A stretch of DNA of 64,000 bases. It comes from Candidatus Tepidiaquacellales bacterium UBA2330 (GTDB taxonomy: Bacteria > Bacteroidota > Ignavibacteria > Tepidaquicellales > Tepidaquicellaceae). A program made the translations under genes and the position numbers. Each line of letters begins with the position of its first letter. The stretch's first letter is position 1. The notes below the pieces were generated by a model, which searched no databases, was not told the origin of the DNA, and worked only from the letters and a program-made list of their open reading frames with translations. Positions 36,676-45,106 of this stretch are shown here, piece by piece. The stretch covers positions 1 to 64,000 of the forward strand of contig DDUU01000042.1 in assembly GCA_002344965.1 (NCBI GenBank). Direction: 5' to 3'.

Positions 36676-38196
36676 TTAATTAATGGTTGACTTAAATCTT
36701 TCCGTAAATGTTTTTAAAACCTCATCCATCTTGTCAGTATTTTCCTTCACAAGATCTTTTGTTTCCCTGATGCTTTGTAAAATTCCGGGATGCATATTCT
36801 CCACTTCCTGCAGCAGATCATTCTGATATCTCTGAATATGCGGGATAGGGATATCATCCATATAACCTTTAGTTGCTGAATATATTACCAATACCTGATT
36901 TTCAATTGCCATAGGAGAATATTGTTTTTGCTTAAGAATCTCTACAAGTCTTTCACCTCTTCTAAGCTGCGCCTGAGTGGCTTTATCAAGATCTGATCCG
37001 AATTTTGCGAATGCTTCAAGCTCTCTGAACTGAGCAAGCTCAAGTCTGAGAGTTCCTGCAATTTTCTTCATTGCTTTGATCTGAGCATTACCTCCTACTC
37101 TCGATACTGAGATACCCACGTTGATAGCAGGTCTTACGCCTGCGTTGAAAAGATTCGGTTCAAGATAAATCTGTCCGTCCGTGATGGAAATTACGTTTGT
37201 CGGTATGTAAGCTGACACGTCGCCTTCCTGAGTTTCGATTACCGGTAAAGCTGTAAGACTTCCGCCTCCCAGATCATCAGAGAGTTTGGAAGCTCTTTCA
37301 AGCAGTCTTGAGTGGAGATAGAAAACGTCACCGGGATATGCTTCTCTTCCGGGAGGTCTTCTCAAGAGAAGTGAGACTTCCCTGTATGAAGCCGCCTGTT
37401 TGGAAAGATCATCATATACTACAAGCGCATGTCTTCCTGTATCCCTGAAATATTCGCCGAGCGTAGCGCCGGAAAACGGAGCAATATACTGCAGCGGCGC
37501 CGGATCTGAAGCGGTTGCGACTATGACAGTTGTAAATTCCATGGCTCCTGACTCTTCCAGACTTTTTACAACCTGAGCTACTGTAGAGCCTTTCTGACCA
37601 ATAGCGACATATATACAAAATACATCTTTACCTTTCTGATTGATAATTGTATCAACAGCAACTGCCGTCTTTCCTGTCTGTCTGTCACCGATAATCAATT
37701 CTCTCTGACCTCTACCGATCGGGATCATAGCGTCAATAGCTTTTAATCCAGTCTGAAGCGGCTCTTTCACCGGCTGTCTCTGAATAACGCCAAGTGCTTT
37801 TCTTTCAAGCGGAAGATATTTATCAGTATGAATTTCACCTTTACCGTCCACCGGCTGTCCCAGCGGATTGATAACTCTGCCGAGCATTTGCTCTCCTACC
37901 GGCATTGAAGCGATACGCTTTGTTCTCTTCACCTGATCGCCTTCTTTTATAAGCGATGAATCTCCGAATAAAATACAACCGACGTTATCTTCTTCAAGAT
38001 TTAACGCAATGCCGAATACGCCGTTTGGAAATTCTATTAATTCTCCTGCTTCGCACTTTGATAAACCGTAAACTCTTGCCACACCGTCACCTACATACAG
38101 CACCGTTCCTATTTCATATACATCGACTTCCGTTTCAAAGCCCGAAAGCTGTTTTCTGAGTATCGCGGAAATCTCGTCTGATTTTACCTCTGCCAT
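36676..38196 (-). CDS. atpA: ATP synthase alpha subunit
   Basis: This 506-residue F1 subunit has the Walker A motif GDRQTGKT (170-177) and the signature PAINVGISVSRVGGNAQ. It binds nucleotide at the non-catalytic sites and pairs with beta, which is not encoded here. The ATG is preceded by a good ribosome binding site (CAGGAGATATAAATA). The reading frame is intact and of normal length. atpG follows after 15 bases. Confidence 0.97.
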   Translation of the reverse strand: MAEVKSDEISAILRKQLSGFETEVDVYEIGTVLYVGDGVARVYGLSKCEAGELIEFPNGVFGIALNLEEDNVGCILFGDSSLIKEGDQVKRTKRIASMPVGEQMLGRVINPLGQPVDGKGEIHTDKYLPLERKALGVIQRQPVKEPLQTGLKAIDAMIPIGRGQRELIIGDRQTGKTAVAVDTIINQKGKDVFCIYVAIGQKGSTVAQVVKSLEESGAMEFTTVIVATASDPAPLQYIAPFSGATLGEYFRDTGRHALVVYDDLSKQAASYREVSLLLRRPPGREAYPGDVFYLHSRLLERASKLSDDLGGGSLTALPVIETQEGDVSAYIPTNVISITDGQIYLEPNLFNAGVRPAINVGISVSRVGGNAQIKAMKKIAGTLRLELAQFRELEAFAKFGSDLDKATQAQLRRGERLVEILKQKQYSPMAIENQVLVIYSATKGYMDDIPIPHIQRYQNDLLQEVENMHPGILQSIRETKDLVKENTDKMDEVLKTFTERFKSTIN

Positions 38197-38267
38197 TATT
38201 TATATCTCCTGTATTATTGTTAAGATTATTTTTTATTGAAATTTTAAAACTATTAAATCCTGATAAA

Positions 38268-38819
38268 TTAATTAAGTGAAATATCTCCTGTCCTGAATCT
38301 GTCTCTGAGTAAATCAAGCTGTCTTCTGATGCTTGCATCAAGGACAGTATCGCTGATCGTTGCTACAAAACCGCCGATAATAGAATTATCCAGTCCGAAT
38401 TTCATATCGCTTTTTAATTTTGTAAACGCTTCAATTGTTTTTTTCATATTCTCCTTTTCCTGCTCATTCAGCTCTACAGTAGTCTTAACATACACATCCA
38501 CAATCCCCTGCTTTTCTTTTTTAAGATTTAGAAAATCTGTAAAGATATCCTTTACAAGACTTTCTCTTCTTCTGTCAATTATAATATTAAGAAATGTCAT
38601 AATCAGTTCGGATACTTCTTTTCCGAAAACATCCTTTACTACGGCAAGTTTTTTGTTTTTGCTTATGACGGGACTTACAAAAAATAATTCAAGCTCTCTG
38701 TTTGCATTGATAAGCTCAAGCGATCTTTCAATATCCCCGGAAATCTGATCGGCATTACCTCTTTCCTCGGCGATGGCGTACAATGCGGACGAATATCTTC
38801 TTGCGGCTTTTGAAATCAT
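38268..38819 (-). CDS. atpH: ATP synthase delta subunit
   Basis: This 183-residue stator protein has the conserved N-terminal start ISKAARRYSSALYAIAEE and the C-terminal segment MKFGLDNSIIGGFVATISDTVLDASIRRQL that binds the b subunit. It joins the peripheral stalk to the top of F1. It lies between atpF (30 bases upstream) and atpA (71 bases downstream), as expected. Confidence 0.94.
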   Translation of the reverse strand: MISKAARRYSSALYAIAEERGNADQISGDIERSLELINANRELELFFVSPVISKNKKLAVVKDVFGKEVSELIMTFLNIIIDRRRESLVKDIFTDFLNLKKEKQGIVDVYVKTTVELNEQEKENMKKTIEAFTKLKSDMKFGLDNSIIGGFVATISDTVLDASIRRQLDLLRDRFRTGDISLN

Positions 38820-38849
38820 TTTTAATTAATCTTCTAAAATATTGTTAAC

Positions 38850-39338
38850 TTAATTTTTCGGTATCTGGGAAATAAAATCATTGACGATCTTCTTCTGCTT
38901 GGCTTCATCGAGATTATCATTAAGTATCTTTTCAGCAGCTTTAATTGCAAGATCGGAAACTTCATTCCTCAGATCAGCCATTGCGCTTTCTTTCTCTTTT
39001 TTAATTTCCTCTTTTGCGTGCTCAATAAGTTTTCTGGAATCTTCAGCAGCTTTGGCTTTGATCTCTTCGCCGATCTTATTGGACATTTCCTTTGCTTCAT
39101 TAATAACCTTCATAGACTGAGCATTTGCGTCAGCCATTATTTTTTTATTTTCAGCTATCATATTTTCAGCTTCTTTCTTGAGATTTTCAGCCTGTTCTAT
39201 TGAATCCTTGATAGACTGCTCTCTTGAATTAAGAGCTGACAGAAGCGGTTTCCATGCTATCTTTTTAAGAATTAAAAGAAGCAATACGAAAATAATCAGC
39301 TGCCAGATTATAAGACCGGGATTTATCGATAAAAGCAT
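38850..39338 (-). CDS. atpF: ATP synthase b subunit
   Basis: This protein has one N-terminal membrane helix (GLIIWQLIIFVLLLLILKKI) and then a long charged coiled coil, the layout of the stator b subunit. The open frame extends up to an ATG at 39407, but the extra 23 residues are unusual for the family. The internal ATG at 39338 gives the typical start MLLSINPGLIIWQ and 162 residues, so I prefer it. It lies between atpE and atpH. Confidence 0.92.
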   Translation of the reverse strand: MLLSINPGLIIWQLIIFVLLLLILKKIAWKPLLSALNSREQSIKDSIEQAENLKKEAENMIAENKKIMADANAQSMKVINEAKEMSNKIGEEIKAKAAEDSRKLIEHAKEEIKKEKESAMADLRNEVSDLAIKAAEKILNDNLDEAKQKKIVNDFISQIPKN

Positions 39339-39473
39339 CGGCTTTTCATCCCCGCTGAATAAAAATATAAAGGAATAATTATAAAGTAATGAAAGATAAT
39401 ATATCATTATCTGAATTGTTTAAATTTATTTTAAGGGAAATAATAATTTTACTTCCCTGTAAACGGTTTTTTC

Positions 39474-39695
39474 TTAGCTCTTTGTTGCAAGCAAAATACA
39501 GATCACAAGACCGAACAGAGCAACACCTTCTACAAGCGCTGCAGCAATGATCATTGATGTTCTGATCTCGCCTAATGCTTCAGGCTGTCTTCCGCTGGCT
39601 TCCATTGCAGATCCTGCAAGTCTGCCGATTCCGATACCTGCACCTATTACTGTCAATCCGGCACCAATACCGGCTCCTAAAAATGCTAAATCCAT
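39474..39695 (-). CDS. atpE: ATP synthase c subunit (proton-type ring)
   Basis: This 73-residue hairpin of two membrane helices forms the rotor ring. The loop RQPEA is intact, and the ion-carrying acid is Glu56 in AALVEGVALFG. The Na-type signature (Gln in helix 1, and Ser or Thr after the Glu) is absent: helix 1 has GIGRLAG and Gly follows the Glu. I therefore infer proton coupling. A strong ribosome binding site (AAAGGAGA) lies about 13 bases before the ATG, in keeping with the high copy number of this subunit. Confidence 0.96.
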   Translation of the reverse strand: MDLAFLGAGIGAGLTVIGAGIGIGRLAGSAMEASGRQPEALGEIRTSMIIAAALVEGVALFGLVICILLATKS

Positions 39696-39761
39696 TTTAG
39701 ATTAGTCTCCTTTTGTTTTAATTTATATTAATTTATTTTTTATGTTTCTTTAAAATTTCTA

Positions 39762-40712
39762 TTAATGATGATGCATTGCCATGTTAATGTAAAGAACTGA
39801 CAACATGGTAAATATATATGCCTGCAGAAGCGCGATGAAAATTTCGAGAAAATATATAAACAATGCAAACGGCACTGCTATCACAGAGCCGGCATATTCC
39901 ATTACAAATACCAAACCGATAAGAGAAAATATTATGATCGAGCCTGCTGTAATATTTGCAAACAACCTCATAAGCAGCGAGAACGGTTTTGTAAATAATC
40001 CGATAAACTCAACTATCACCATGATCGGCAATACAAAAACCGGAACTCCGGGAGGAACGAGCGCTTTCAGATAACCTCCGAATCCGTGCGCCTGGATACC
40101 TTTAATCTGTGTTATAAAAAAAGTAACAAGAGCAAGGCCTGCGGTTACATTTATGTTTTTTGTCGGCTGAGCCATGAAAGGGAACAGTCCGATTAGATTA
40201 GCAAACATTATGAAAAAGAAGAGTGTCAGAAAAAACGGCATGAGCTTCAGACCTTCTTTTCCCATATTCGGTACGACAATGTCATCTCTTACAAATACTA
40301 TCAGCGATTCAACAAGATTACCGATTCCTCTGGGATATTTGTTTTTCTTATTTCCTGACGCAGCTATTAGCAGTACCATAATAAGAATTACTGCTGATAG
40401 TATCATCATAAATAACGTCTTCGTAATGGAAAAATCAAAAGTCATTCCGAGGAAATGGACCGGCTCGAATTTAGGGAGGTAAAGCTTTCCAAGAAAATAA
40501 AAATCTATGTAGTCATGATCCACTACTTTGTCTATAATATCAAGCGTTTCTTTTTCAGCAGCTTTGATATCAGATGATATTCCTGACTTATCATCGTTGC
40601 TGTCCGCAGCGAATGAAAGATTGGTACAGAATGTGAATGTAAAAAGGATTAAAAATAATCCGGCTAACCTTTTTAAGAATGAACCGGTTTTAAACGGAGG
40701 TGTATGATGCAA
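39762..40712 (-). CDS. atpB: ATP synthase a subunit
   Basis: This 316-residue membrane protein has the essential Arg249 in SLLMRLFANITAGSI and about five to six helices. The first 36 residues look like a cleavable signal peptide (basic start, hydrophobic core, NLSFAAD), followed by an acidic periplasmic stretch. Such extended a subunits occur in Bacteroidota relatives. Part of the C-terminus is His-rich (MAMHHH). It lies 66 bases upstream of atpE. Confidence 0.95.
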   Translation of the reverse strand: MHHTPPFKTGSFLKRLAGLFLILFTFTFCTNLSFAADSNDDKSGISSDIKAAEKETLDIIDKVVDHDYIDFYFLGKLYLPKFEPVHFLGMTFDFSITKTLFMMILSAVILIMVLLIAASGNKKNKYPRGIGNLVESLIVFVRDDIVVPNMGKEGLKLMPFFLTLFFFIMFANLIGLFPFMAQPTKNINVTAGLALVTFFITQIKGIQAHGFGGYLKALVPPGVPVFVLPIMVIVEFIGLFTKPFSLLMRLFANITAGSIIIFSLIGLVFVMEYAGSVIAVPFALFIYFLEIFIALLQAYIFTMLSVLYINMAMHHH

Positions 40713-40735
40713 ATTATTAAAAATTTTTATTATAC

Positions 40736-41128
40736 TTAATTGATTGAGTTTTTTCTGCCGGATGACATGTAATTTATTTCTAATATCATGAATAAAAAAT
40801 AAAAGAAAAATAAAACTATGCTGAATCCGATTTTATCTATTTTTAAAAAATAGATCAGAATGAAAACAAGCGCTGCAACAGCAAACATTCTTACTACCAT
40901 GCTTAAAAGAACCGTATTGAAAAATCCTTTGCCCTTATCTTTGAAAGCTTTTGTAATAATGAAACTTCCTGTCATTACATTTACAAAACTAATCAGCCAG
41001 CCGAGAAATAAAGGCAATAAGTAGTTATCCAGATTACTTATCTTTAACACTACATAAGCAGTAATTAATATTACTGCACTTACAAGTACAATCTTATTTA
41101 TGAATTTTTTAAACTCTCCGGTATTCAG
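40736..41128 (-). CDS. AtpI-like ATP synthase assembly protein, probable CTG start
   Basis: This small membrane protein lies between the atpZ-like gene and atpB, the usual place for an ATP synthase I (AtpI) protein that helps assemble the c ring. The first standard start is a GTG at 41050 (104 residues, three helices). The frame is open further up and encodes another good membrane helix (KIVLVSAVILITAYVV). A CTG at 41126-41128 overlaps the TGA of the upstream gene, which would allow coupled initiation and give 130 residues and four helices, as in AtpI. I use that start, with moderate confidence. The name is from position and topology more than from sequence. Confidence 0.6.
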   Translation of the reverse strand: MNTGEFKKFINKIVLVSAVILITAYVVLKISNLDNYLLPLFLGWLISFVNVMTGSFIITKAFKDKGKGFFNTVLLSMVVRMFAVAALVFILIYFLKIDKIGFSIVLFFFYFLFMILEINYMSSGRKNSIN

Positions 41129-41430
41129 AACTTATTGTATTTAGGATTTTCTTTTTTATCGGTTTCCGTGAGCTTTTTAATATTCAGATAGAAACTGTAA
41201 AAACCCGCCGCAAATCCGATGAAAGTCAATGATAATGTAAACAGAAACCCGGTCTGAAATTTACCGTCAAGCCACATCCCTGCCCATAAAAAAATCATGA
41301 CCGTTACAGCTAAAGTTACTCCCAAACCTGAATACTGAGCTACTTTAGAATCTGCCTTGAATATTGGCTTTGTAAGTATCTTTTTTAAAGAACTTTCACT
41401 CTTCTCCTGAGCGTCTTCTGGATCTTTCAT
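41125..41430 (-). CDS. AtpZ/AtpI-family membrane protein
   Basis: This 101-residue protein has a charged N-terminal part and two membrane helices: QYSGLGVTLAVTVMIFLWAG, then LDGKFQTG, then LFTLSLTFIGFAAGFYSFY. The WxDGKFxTGFLFTL pattern is characteristic of the AtpZ family found as the first gene of F-type ATPase operons, linked to cation transport or ring assembly. It is the first gene of the operon; the 217 bases upstream should hold the promoter. Confidence 0.85.
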   Translation of the reverse strand: MKDPEDAQEKSESSLKKILTKPIFKADSKVAQYSGLGVTLAVTVMIFLWAGMWLDGKFQTGFLFTLSLTFIGFAAGFYSFYLNIKKLTETDKKENPKYNKF

Positions 41431-41647
41431 AAAACTTTGTTTGCGATTACAAACTTAATTAAAATGTGTTGTAAAATCAATTCAGCTTTAGCGGGATTTT
41501 GGAAATTTTTGATTTATATTTCGGTGAGTTTTTTTTATACTGAACCGGTGTTTTACCTCAAAGCCATTATACATCCGGTAAAAAATCAATCAGTTTAAAT
41601 TAAGTTATATCAGTCATATAAATATTTCTTTGTATGAGTTTAAAAAT

Positions 41648-42079
41648 TTAATTAATAACTACTACGCTTGTGTAAGTATTATTTTCACGTACCGCATCAC
41701 CTGAAGTATTAAAAGGATCAATAATAAATGAAAGGTCGTATGTACCTGCTGTTCCGATCGTAACAGTAAATGTAAACTGCTGTGTTGCATTGTTGTCAAG
41801 TTCGTTCATGTTGTAAAAATTATTAACCTGAAGATATCCTGTAGCCCTGTTAACCATTCTAAGCTCAACTTGACATTGCTTGGATCGGTCAGCTCCGCAG
41901 TCGCCGGATGAAAAATTCTGAACCGTAAATCTCAAAGTAAATGTCTGATTCACTCCGGCAGTAGAAGGAAATTCCTGCGCAGTTTGCTTAAGATCCGGCG
42001 GATCGTTTTTTGTAATGCAGCATGATGATAACTGAACTGACAATATTAACACTATTAACCGGAGAACATACTTTTTCAT
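41648..42079 (-). CDS. Lipoprotein with CARDB-like beta-sandwich
   Basis: This 143-residue protein has a short signal peptide with a lipobox-like VQLSSC (Cys20). The rest is a single beta-sandwich with alternating hydrophobic strands, such as NQTFTLRFTVQNFSSGDC and QQFTFTVTIGTAGTYDLSFIID, typical of CARDB or related Ig-like domains. I cannot assign a function. It stands alone between the AddA-type helicase gene and the ATP synthase operon, all leftward, with a gap of more than 200 bases before the operon. Confidence 0.7.
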   Translation of the reverse strand: MKKYVLRLIVLILSVQLSSCCITKNDPPDLKQTAQEFPSTAGVNQTFTLRFTVQNFSSGDCGADRSKQCQVELRMVNRATGYLQVNNFYNMNELDNNATQQFTFTVTIGTAGTYDLSFIIDPFNTSGDAVRENNTYTSVVVIN

Positions 42080-42169
42080 TTTGATAAAATGGTTTTTTTA
42101 AAAAAAATTTACGCAAAATAACAAATTAATTTCTAAGTTAAACTGAAAAATCTAAAATCAGCACAGCTC

Positions 42170-45106
42170 TCAAATTTTTATGAATTCGTTAAGTCCGGTA
42201 AAGTAAATTGTTCCAAAAACTTTTTTCCCCGGATATATTTTTTCAATAACTTCTTTGTAAATGCTTATCTGTTTCTTATATTGTTCAAGATACATTTTCC
42301 CTGTGCCTGTTTTGTAATCAACAATTTCAACTCTGTCTTTGTATATAAGAAGAAGATCAATTGTGCCTCTGACTATTTCATTATCAAGAGGATATAAAAA
42401 ATCTGCTTCCGCTTTTATTTCGTCTGCGCCGCAATTTTCTATGAATTTAAAAATATTCTTAACTTCTGCGCTCTCTTTATCAGGATCAATTCTGTTAGCT
42501 ATTCTCTGCGCCGCAAGATGAATTTCAATTCCGTATTTAAGAGCTTCATCATTGCTGAATGTTAAATCTGAAACACTTTCCGTGTCAAATTTTTCAGTTT
42601 CGGCATTATCTGAAACTTCCTTCATTAAGGTATGTACGGATACAAATTTCTTTGCATGTGCTACAACTTCCGGAATGGAAATTTTTACACTCTCAATATC
42701 AGTTTTAAATTCAACAGGTTTTATATCGTATTCAAAATCACTTATGGAATTTTTTCCTGACAATACCTGAAGGTCCTTAAAAAAATATGAAGGTCTGCCT
42801 GATGTGAAATATAGATATTGTTTCGCCCTTGTAGCTGCTACATACAATAATCTTCTTTCCTCATCATAATTTCCGGTTTTCAGCATACCCAGTAATACTT
42901 CACTTCTCCAGTTATCAAAAACCCCTGAATATTCTCCAATACTTCCGAATTGCTTTCTTAGTCTGATACCGCTTAAGGGGTTAAAGTAAATATTTCCTGT
43001 TACATTTTTTGACGATGGGAATACTGATGTATTCATATTTGCGAGAATAACTACCGGATATTCAAGACCTTTTGAACCATGAATTGTCTGAAATACAACA
43101 GCATTCTCCGTATTGCTAATCTCTGTTTTAAATTTATCAAGCTTTAGCGAATCGATTAGATTCGCAAGATCTCCCGGCGACAGCAATTCATTTTTTGTAC
43201 GTTTGCTGAATTCCGTCAGTATTGCATTGCTGTATTCATCTTCGAAACCGTATCGGGTAAATATTTTTTCTATGACTCCGAGCAGATTATTTTTTTCTGA
43301 TGCGAGTCTATTCCTGAAATCCATCAACTCTTTAAAATATTCAGGTTCTGTTCCTGTCTGAGAATTGTTAATTAAATCTATAAGATATTTTAACTCATTA
43401 AATTTGTTGCCGTCTTTTTCCAGAATAGGGATCCAGCCTTCCGCTGATTTTTCATTGAGCATTACTCTAAGCCAGGCAAGAAGAAGAATCCCCTGCTGTG
43501 AAGAAAAAAGCTCAAGCCCGCCTTTGAAATTAACCGGGATCATCTTTTGAATTCCGTTTTTCTGAAGCTTAAGTCCGAATTCATTTGTCCTTGCAAGCAC
43601 ACAGATATCCGAATAGCGGATTCTCCTTTCTGATTTTACTTTACCTTTATTATCAAATTCCCGCAGCAAATATTTTTCATTATTTGTAAGCTCTGATATT
43701 TTTTTCAGTATAAGTTCTGTTTCACTCTCCGAGTCATTATCTTTGGATACATAAAATGCAATTTCCGATAAGTCATCTAATTTTCTTTTTGCAGTCAGAG
43801 GATTGCTGAAATTTTTAAATATGAATTCCGTATCCGGCTCGTCTTTTTCTTTTCCCCTGCACAGTAAAGTATGCATACTAAAATCGAGTATTAATTGCGA
43901 ACTCCTGTAGTTATACTCAAAAGTAATTTTATTAATCACGTCGGCTCCGGCATTAAATTTTATTCTGTTCCTGTCTTTATTCAATAATTCCTTGTATTCT
44001 GACAGTCTTTCTGAAAACAGAGTTATGTTTTCTATAGTAGTATTTCTGAATCCGTAAATCCCCTGTTTCCAGTCTCCTACTACACCTAAATTCACAGAGC
44101 CGTTTACTTCCCTGCAAAGCAGCATCAGCAGCAGAAACTGAATCTCATCTGTATCCTGAAATTCATCCACCATTATATATTCAAATTGTGAAGAGCTTCT
44201 GATTTTTTCATCTGTGAATAAAACAAGATAAGCAAACATTATTACAAAATCGAAATTCAGAATATTTTTGCTCAGCATAAATTTAATATACGAGAAATAA
44301 ACTTCGCGCATAAAATCAATCAGCTCAATCTGATTTTTATCATCAAAGATCTCTTCTTTCAGACTTTCCGCTGCTCTTTTCCCTTCAATCTTTTCTTCAA
44401 AATTAAAATCAAAAAATATTTTTTCCTTTAATCCATTCAGTATCTTGTACATTTCATTTTGATTTTCAGCTTTTGCGCCGATACATTCTTTATTTAACTC
44501 GGCAAACAATTCTGAAAACTCAGCTCTGTTTCCTTTTAAAAATTCACCGCCTGAACCGAACCATTCCTTATCTGTCGGAAATATACCTATGCTGCATAGT
44601 TTTTTAATTGCATTCAGAACAGAACTAAAATCATTTTTCAGACTTTTGTAAATGTTTTCATATTTCCTGAAAGTATTTTTTCTGAACTTCTGATAAAATT
44701 TTCTGAACAGCTCTGATTCATATTCTGACTCTTCAGCTATGTTAAAATTTCCGGTAAGAATATCATCAAGACCTATAATTGAAGGAGCTTTCAGACCGTA
44801 TTTTTTTAGAAAGCGAAGACAATAAGCATGAAAATTCAGCACAGGCGCTTCAAGAAGTTCAGTGACATTAATTTCTTTTTTATAATCAGCCGTTACAACA
44901 TCATTTCTCATCTGGTCGGCTGCATTTCTTGTAAAAGTTATCAGCAGAATATCTTTCGGATGTACTCCGGTATTAATAAGATTTATATATCTTCTGATAA
45001 TAGTATGAGTCTTTCCGGTACCTGCGCCTGCATCGACCAGGTATATGCCTTTCAGAGATTCGGCAAAAGTATCCTGCGGATTTATTTTCATTTCATTACT
45101 GTTCAT
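42170..45106 (-). CDS. AddA/RecB-type UvrD helicase-nuclease
   Basis: This 978-residue protein has UvrD-family helicase motifs: Walker A GAGTGKT (27-33), Walker B VDEFQDTD with Asp314/Glu315, GVVGDWKQGIYGFRN, TIHGSKGLEYPVVIL and RRLLYVAATRAK. The C-terminal PD-(D/E)XK nuclease has GTID (Asp917) and IVDYKTG (Asp930, Lys932). With the adjacent AddB-type protein it should process double-strand breaks for recombination, degrading ends and loading RecA. Its start overlaps that gene by 11 bases. It is shorter than Bacillus AddA (about 1230 residues) but has all of the motifs. Confidence 0.88.
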   Translation of the reverse strand: MNSNEMKINPQDTFAESLKGIYLVDAGAGTGKTHTIIRRYINLINTGVHPKDILLITFTRNAADQMRNDVVTADYKKEINVTELLEAPVLNFHAYCLRFLKKYGLKAPSIIGLDDILTGNFNIAEESEYESELFRKFYQKFRKNTFRKYENIYKSLKNDFSSVLNAIKKLCSIGIFPTDKEWFGSGGEFLKGNRAEFSELFAELNKECIGAKAENQNEMYKILNGLKEKIFFDFNFEEKIEGKRAAESLKEEIFDDKNQIELIDFMREVYFSYIKFMLSKNILNFDFVIMFAYLVLFTDEKIRSSSQFEYIMVDEFQDTDEIQFLLLMLLCREVNGSVNLGVVGDWKQGIYGFRNTTIENITLFSERLSEYKELLNKDRNRIKFNAGADVINKITFEYNYRSSQLILDFSMHTLLCRGKEKDEPDTEFIFKNFSNPLTAKRKLDDLSEIAFYVSKDNDSESETELILKKISELTNNEKYLLREFDNKGKVKSERRIRYSDICVLARTNEFGLKLQKNGIQKMIPVNFKGGLELFSSQQGILLLAWLRVMLNEKSAEGWIPILEKDGNKFNELKYLIDLINNSQTGTEPEYFKELMDFRNRLASEKNNLLGVIEKIFTRYGFEDEYSNAILTEFSKRTKNELLSPGDLANLIDSLKLDKFKTEISNTENAVVFQTIHGSKGLEYPVVILANMNTSVFPSSKNVTGNIYFNPLSGIRLRKQFGSIGEYSGVFDNWRSEVLLGMLKTGNYDEERRLLYVAATRAKQYLYFTSGRPSYFFKDLQVLSGKNSISDFEYDIKPVEFKTDIESVKISIPEVVAHAKKFVSVHTLMKEVSDNAETEKFDTESVSDLTFSNDEALKYGIEIHLAAQRIANRIDPDKESAEVKNIFKFIENCGADEIKAEADFLYPLDNEIVRGTIDLLLIYKDRVEIVDYKTGTGKMYLEQYKKQISIYKEVIEKIYPGKKVFGTIYFTGLNEFIKI

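Noticed and set aside
35767..41430. A sodium-coupled ATP synthase
   Set aside because: The c subunit lacks the Gln in helix 1 and the Ser or Thr after the key Glu that form the Na site.
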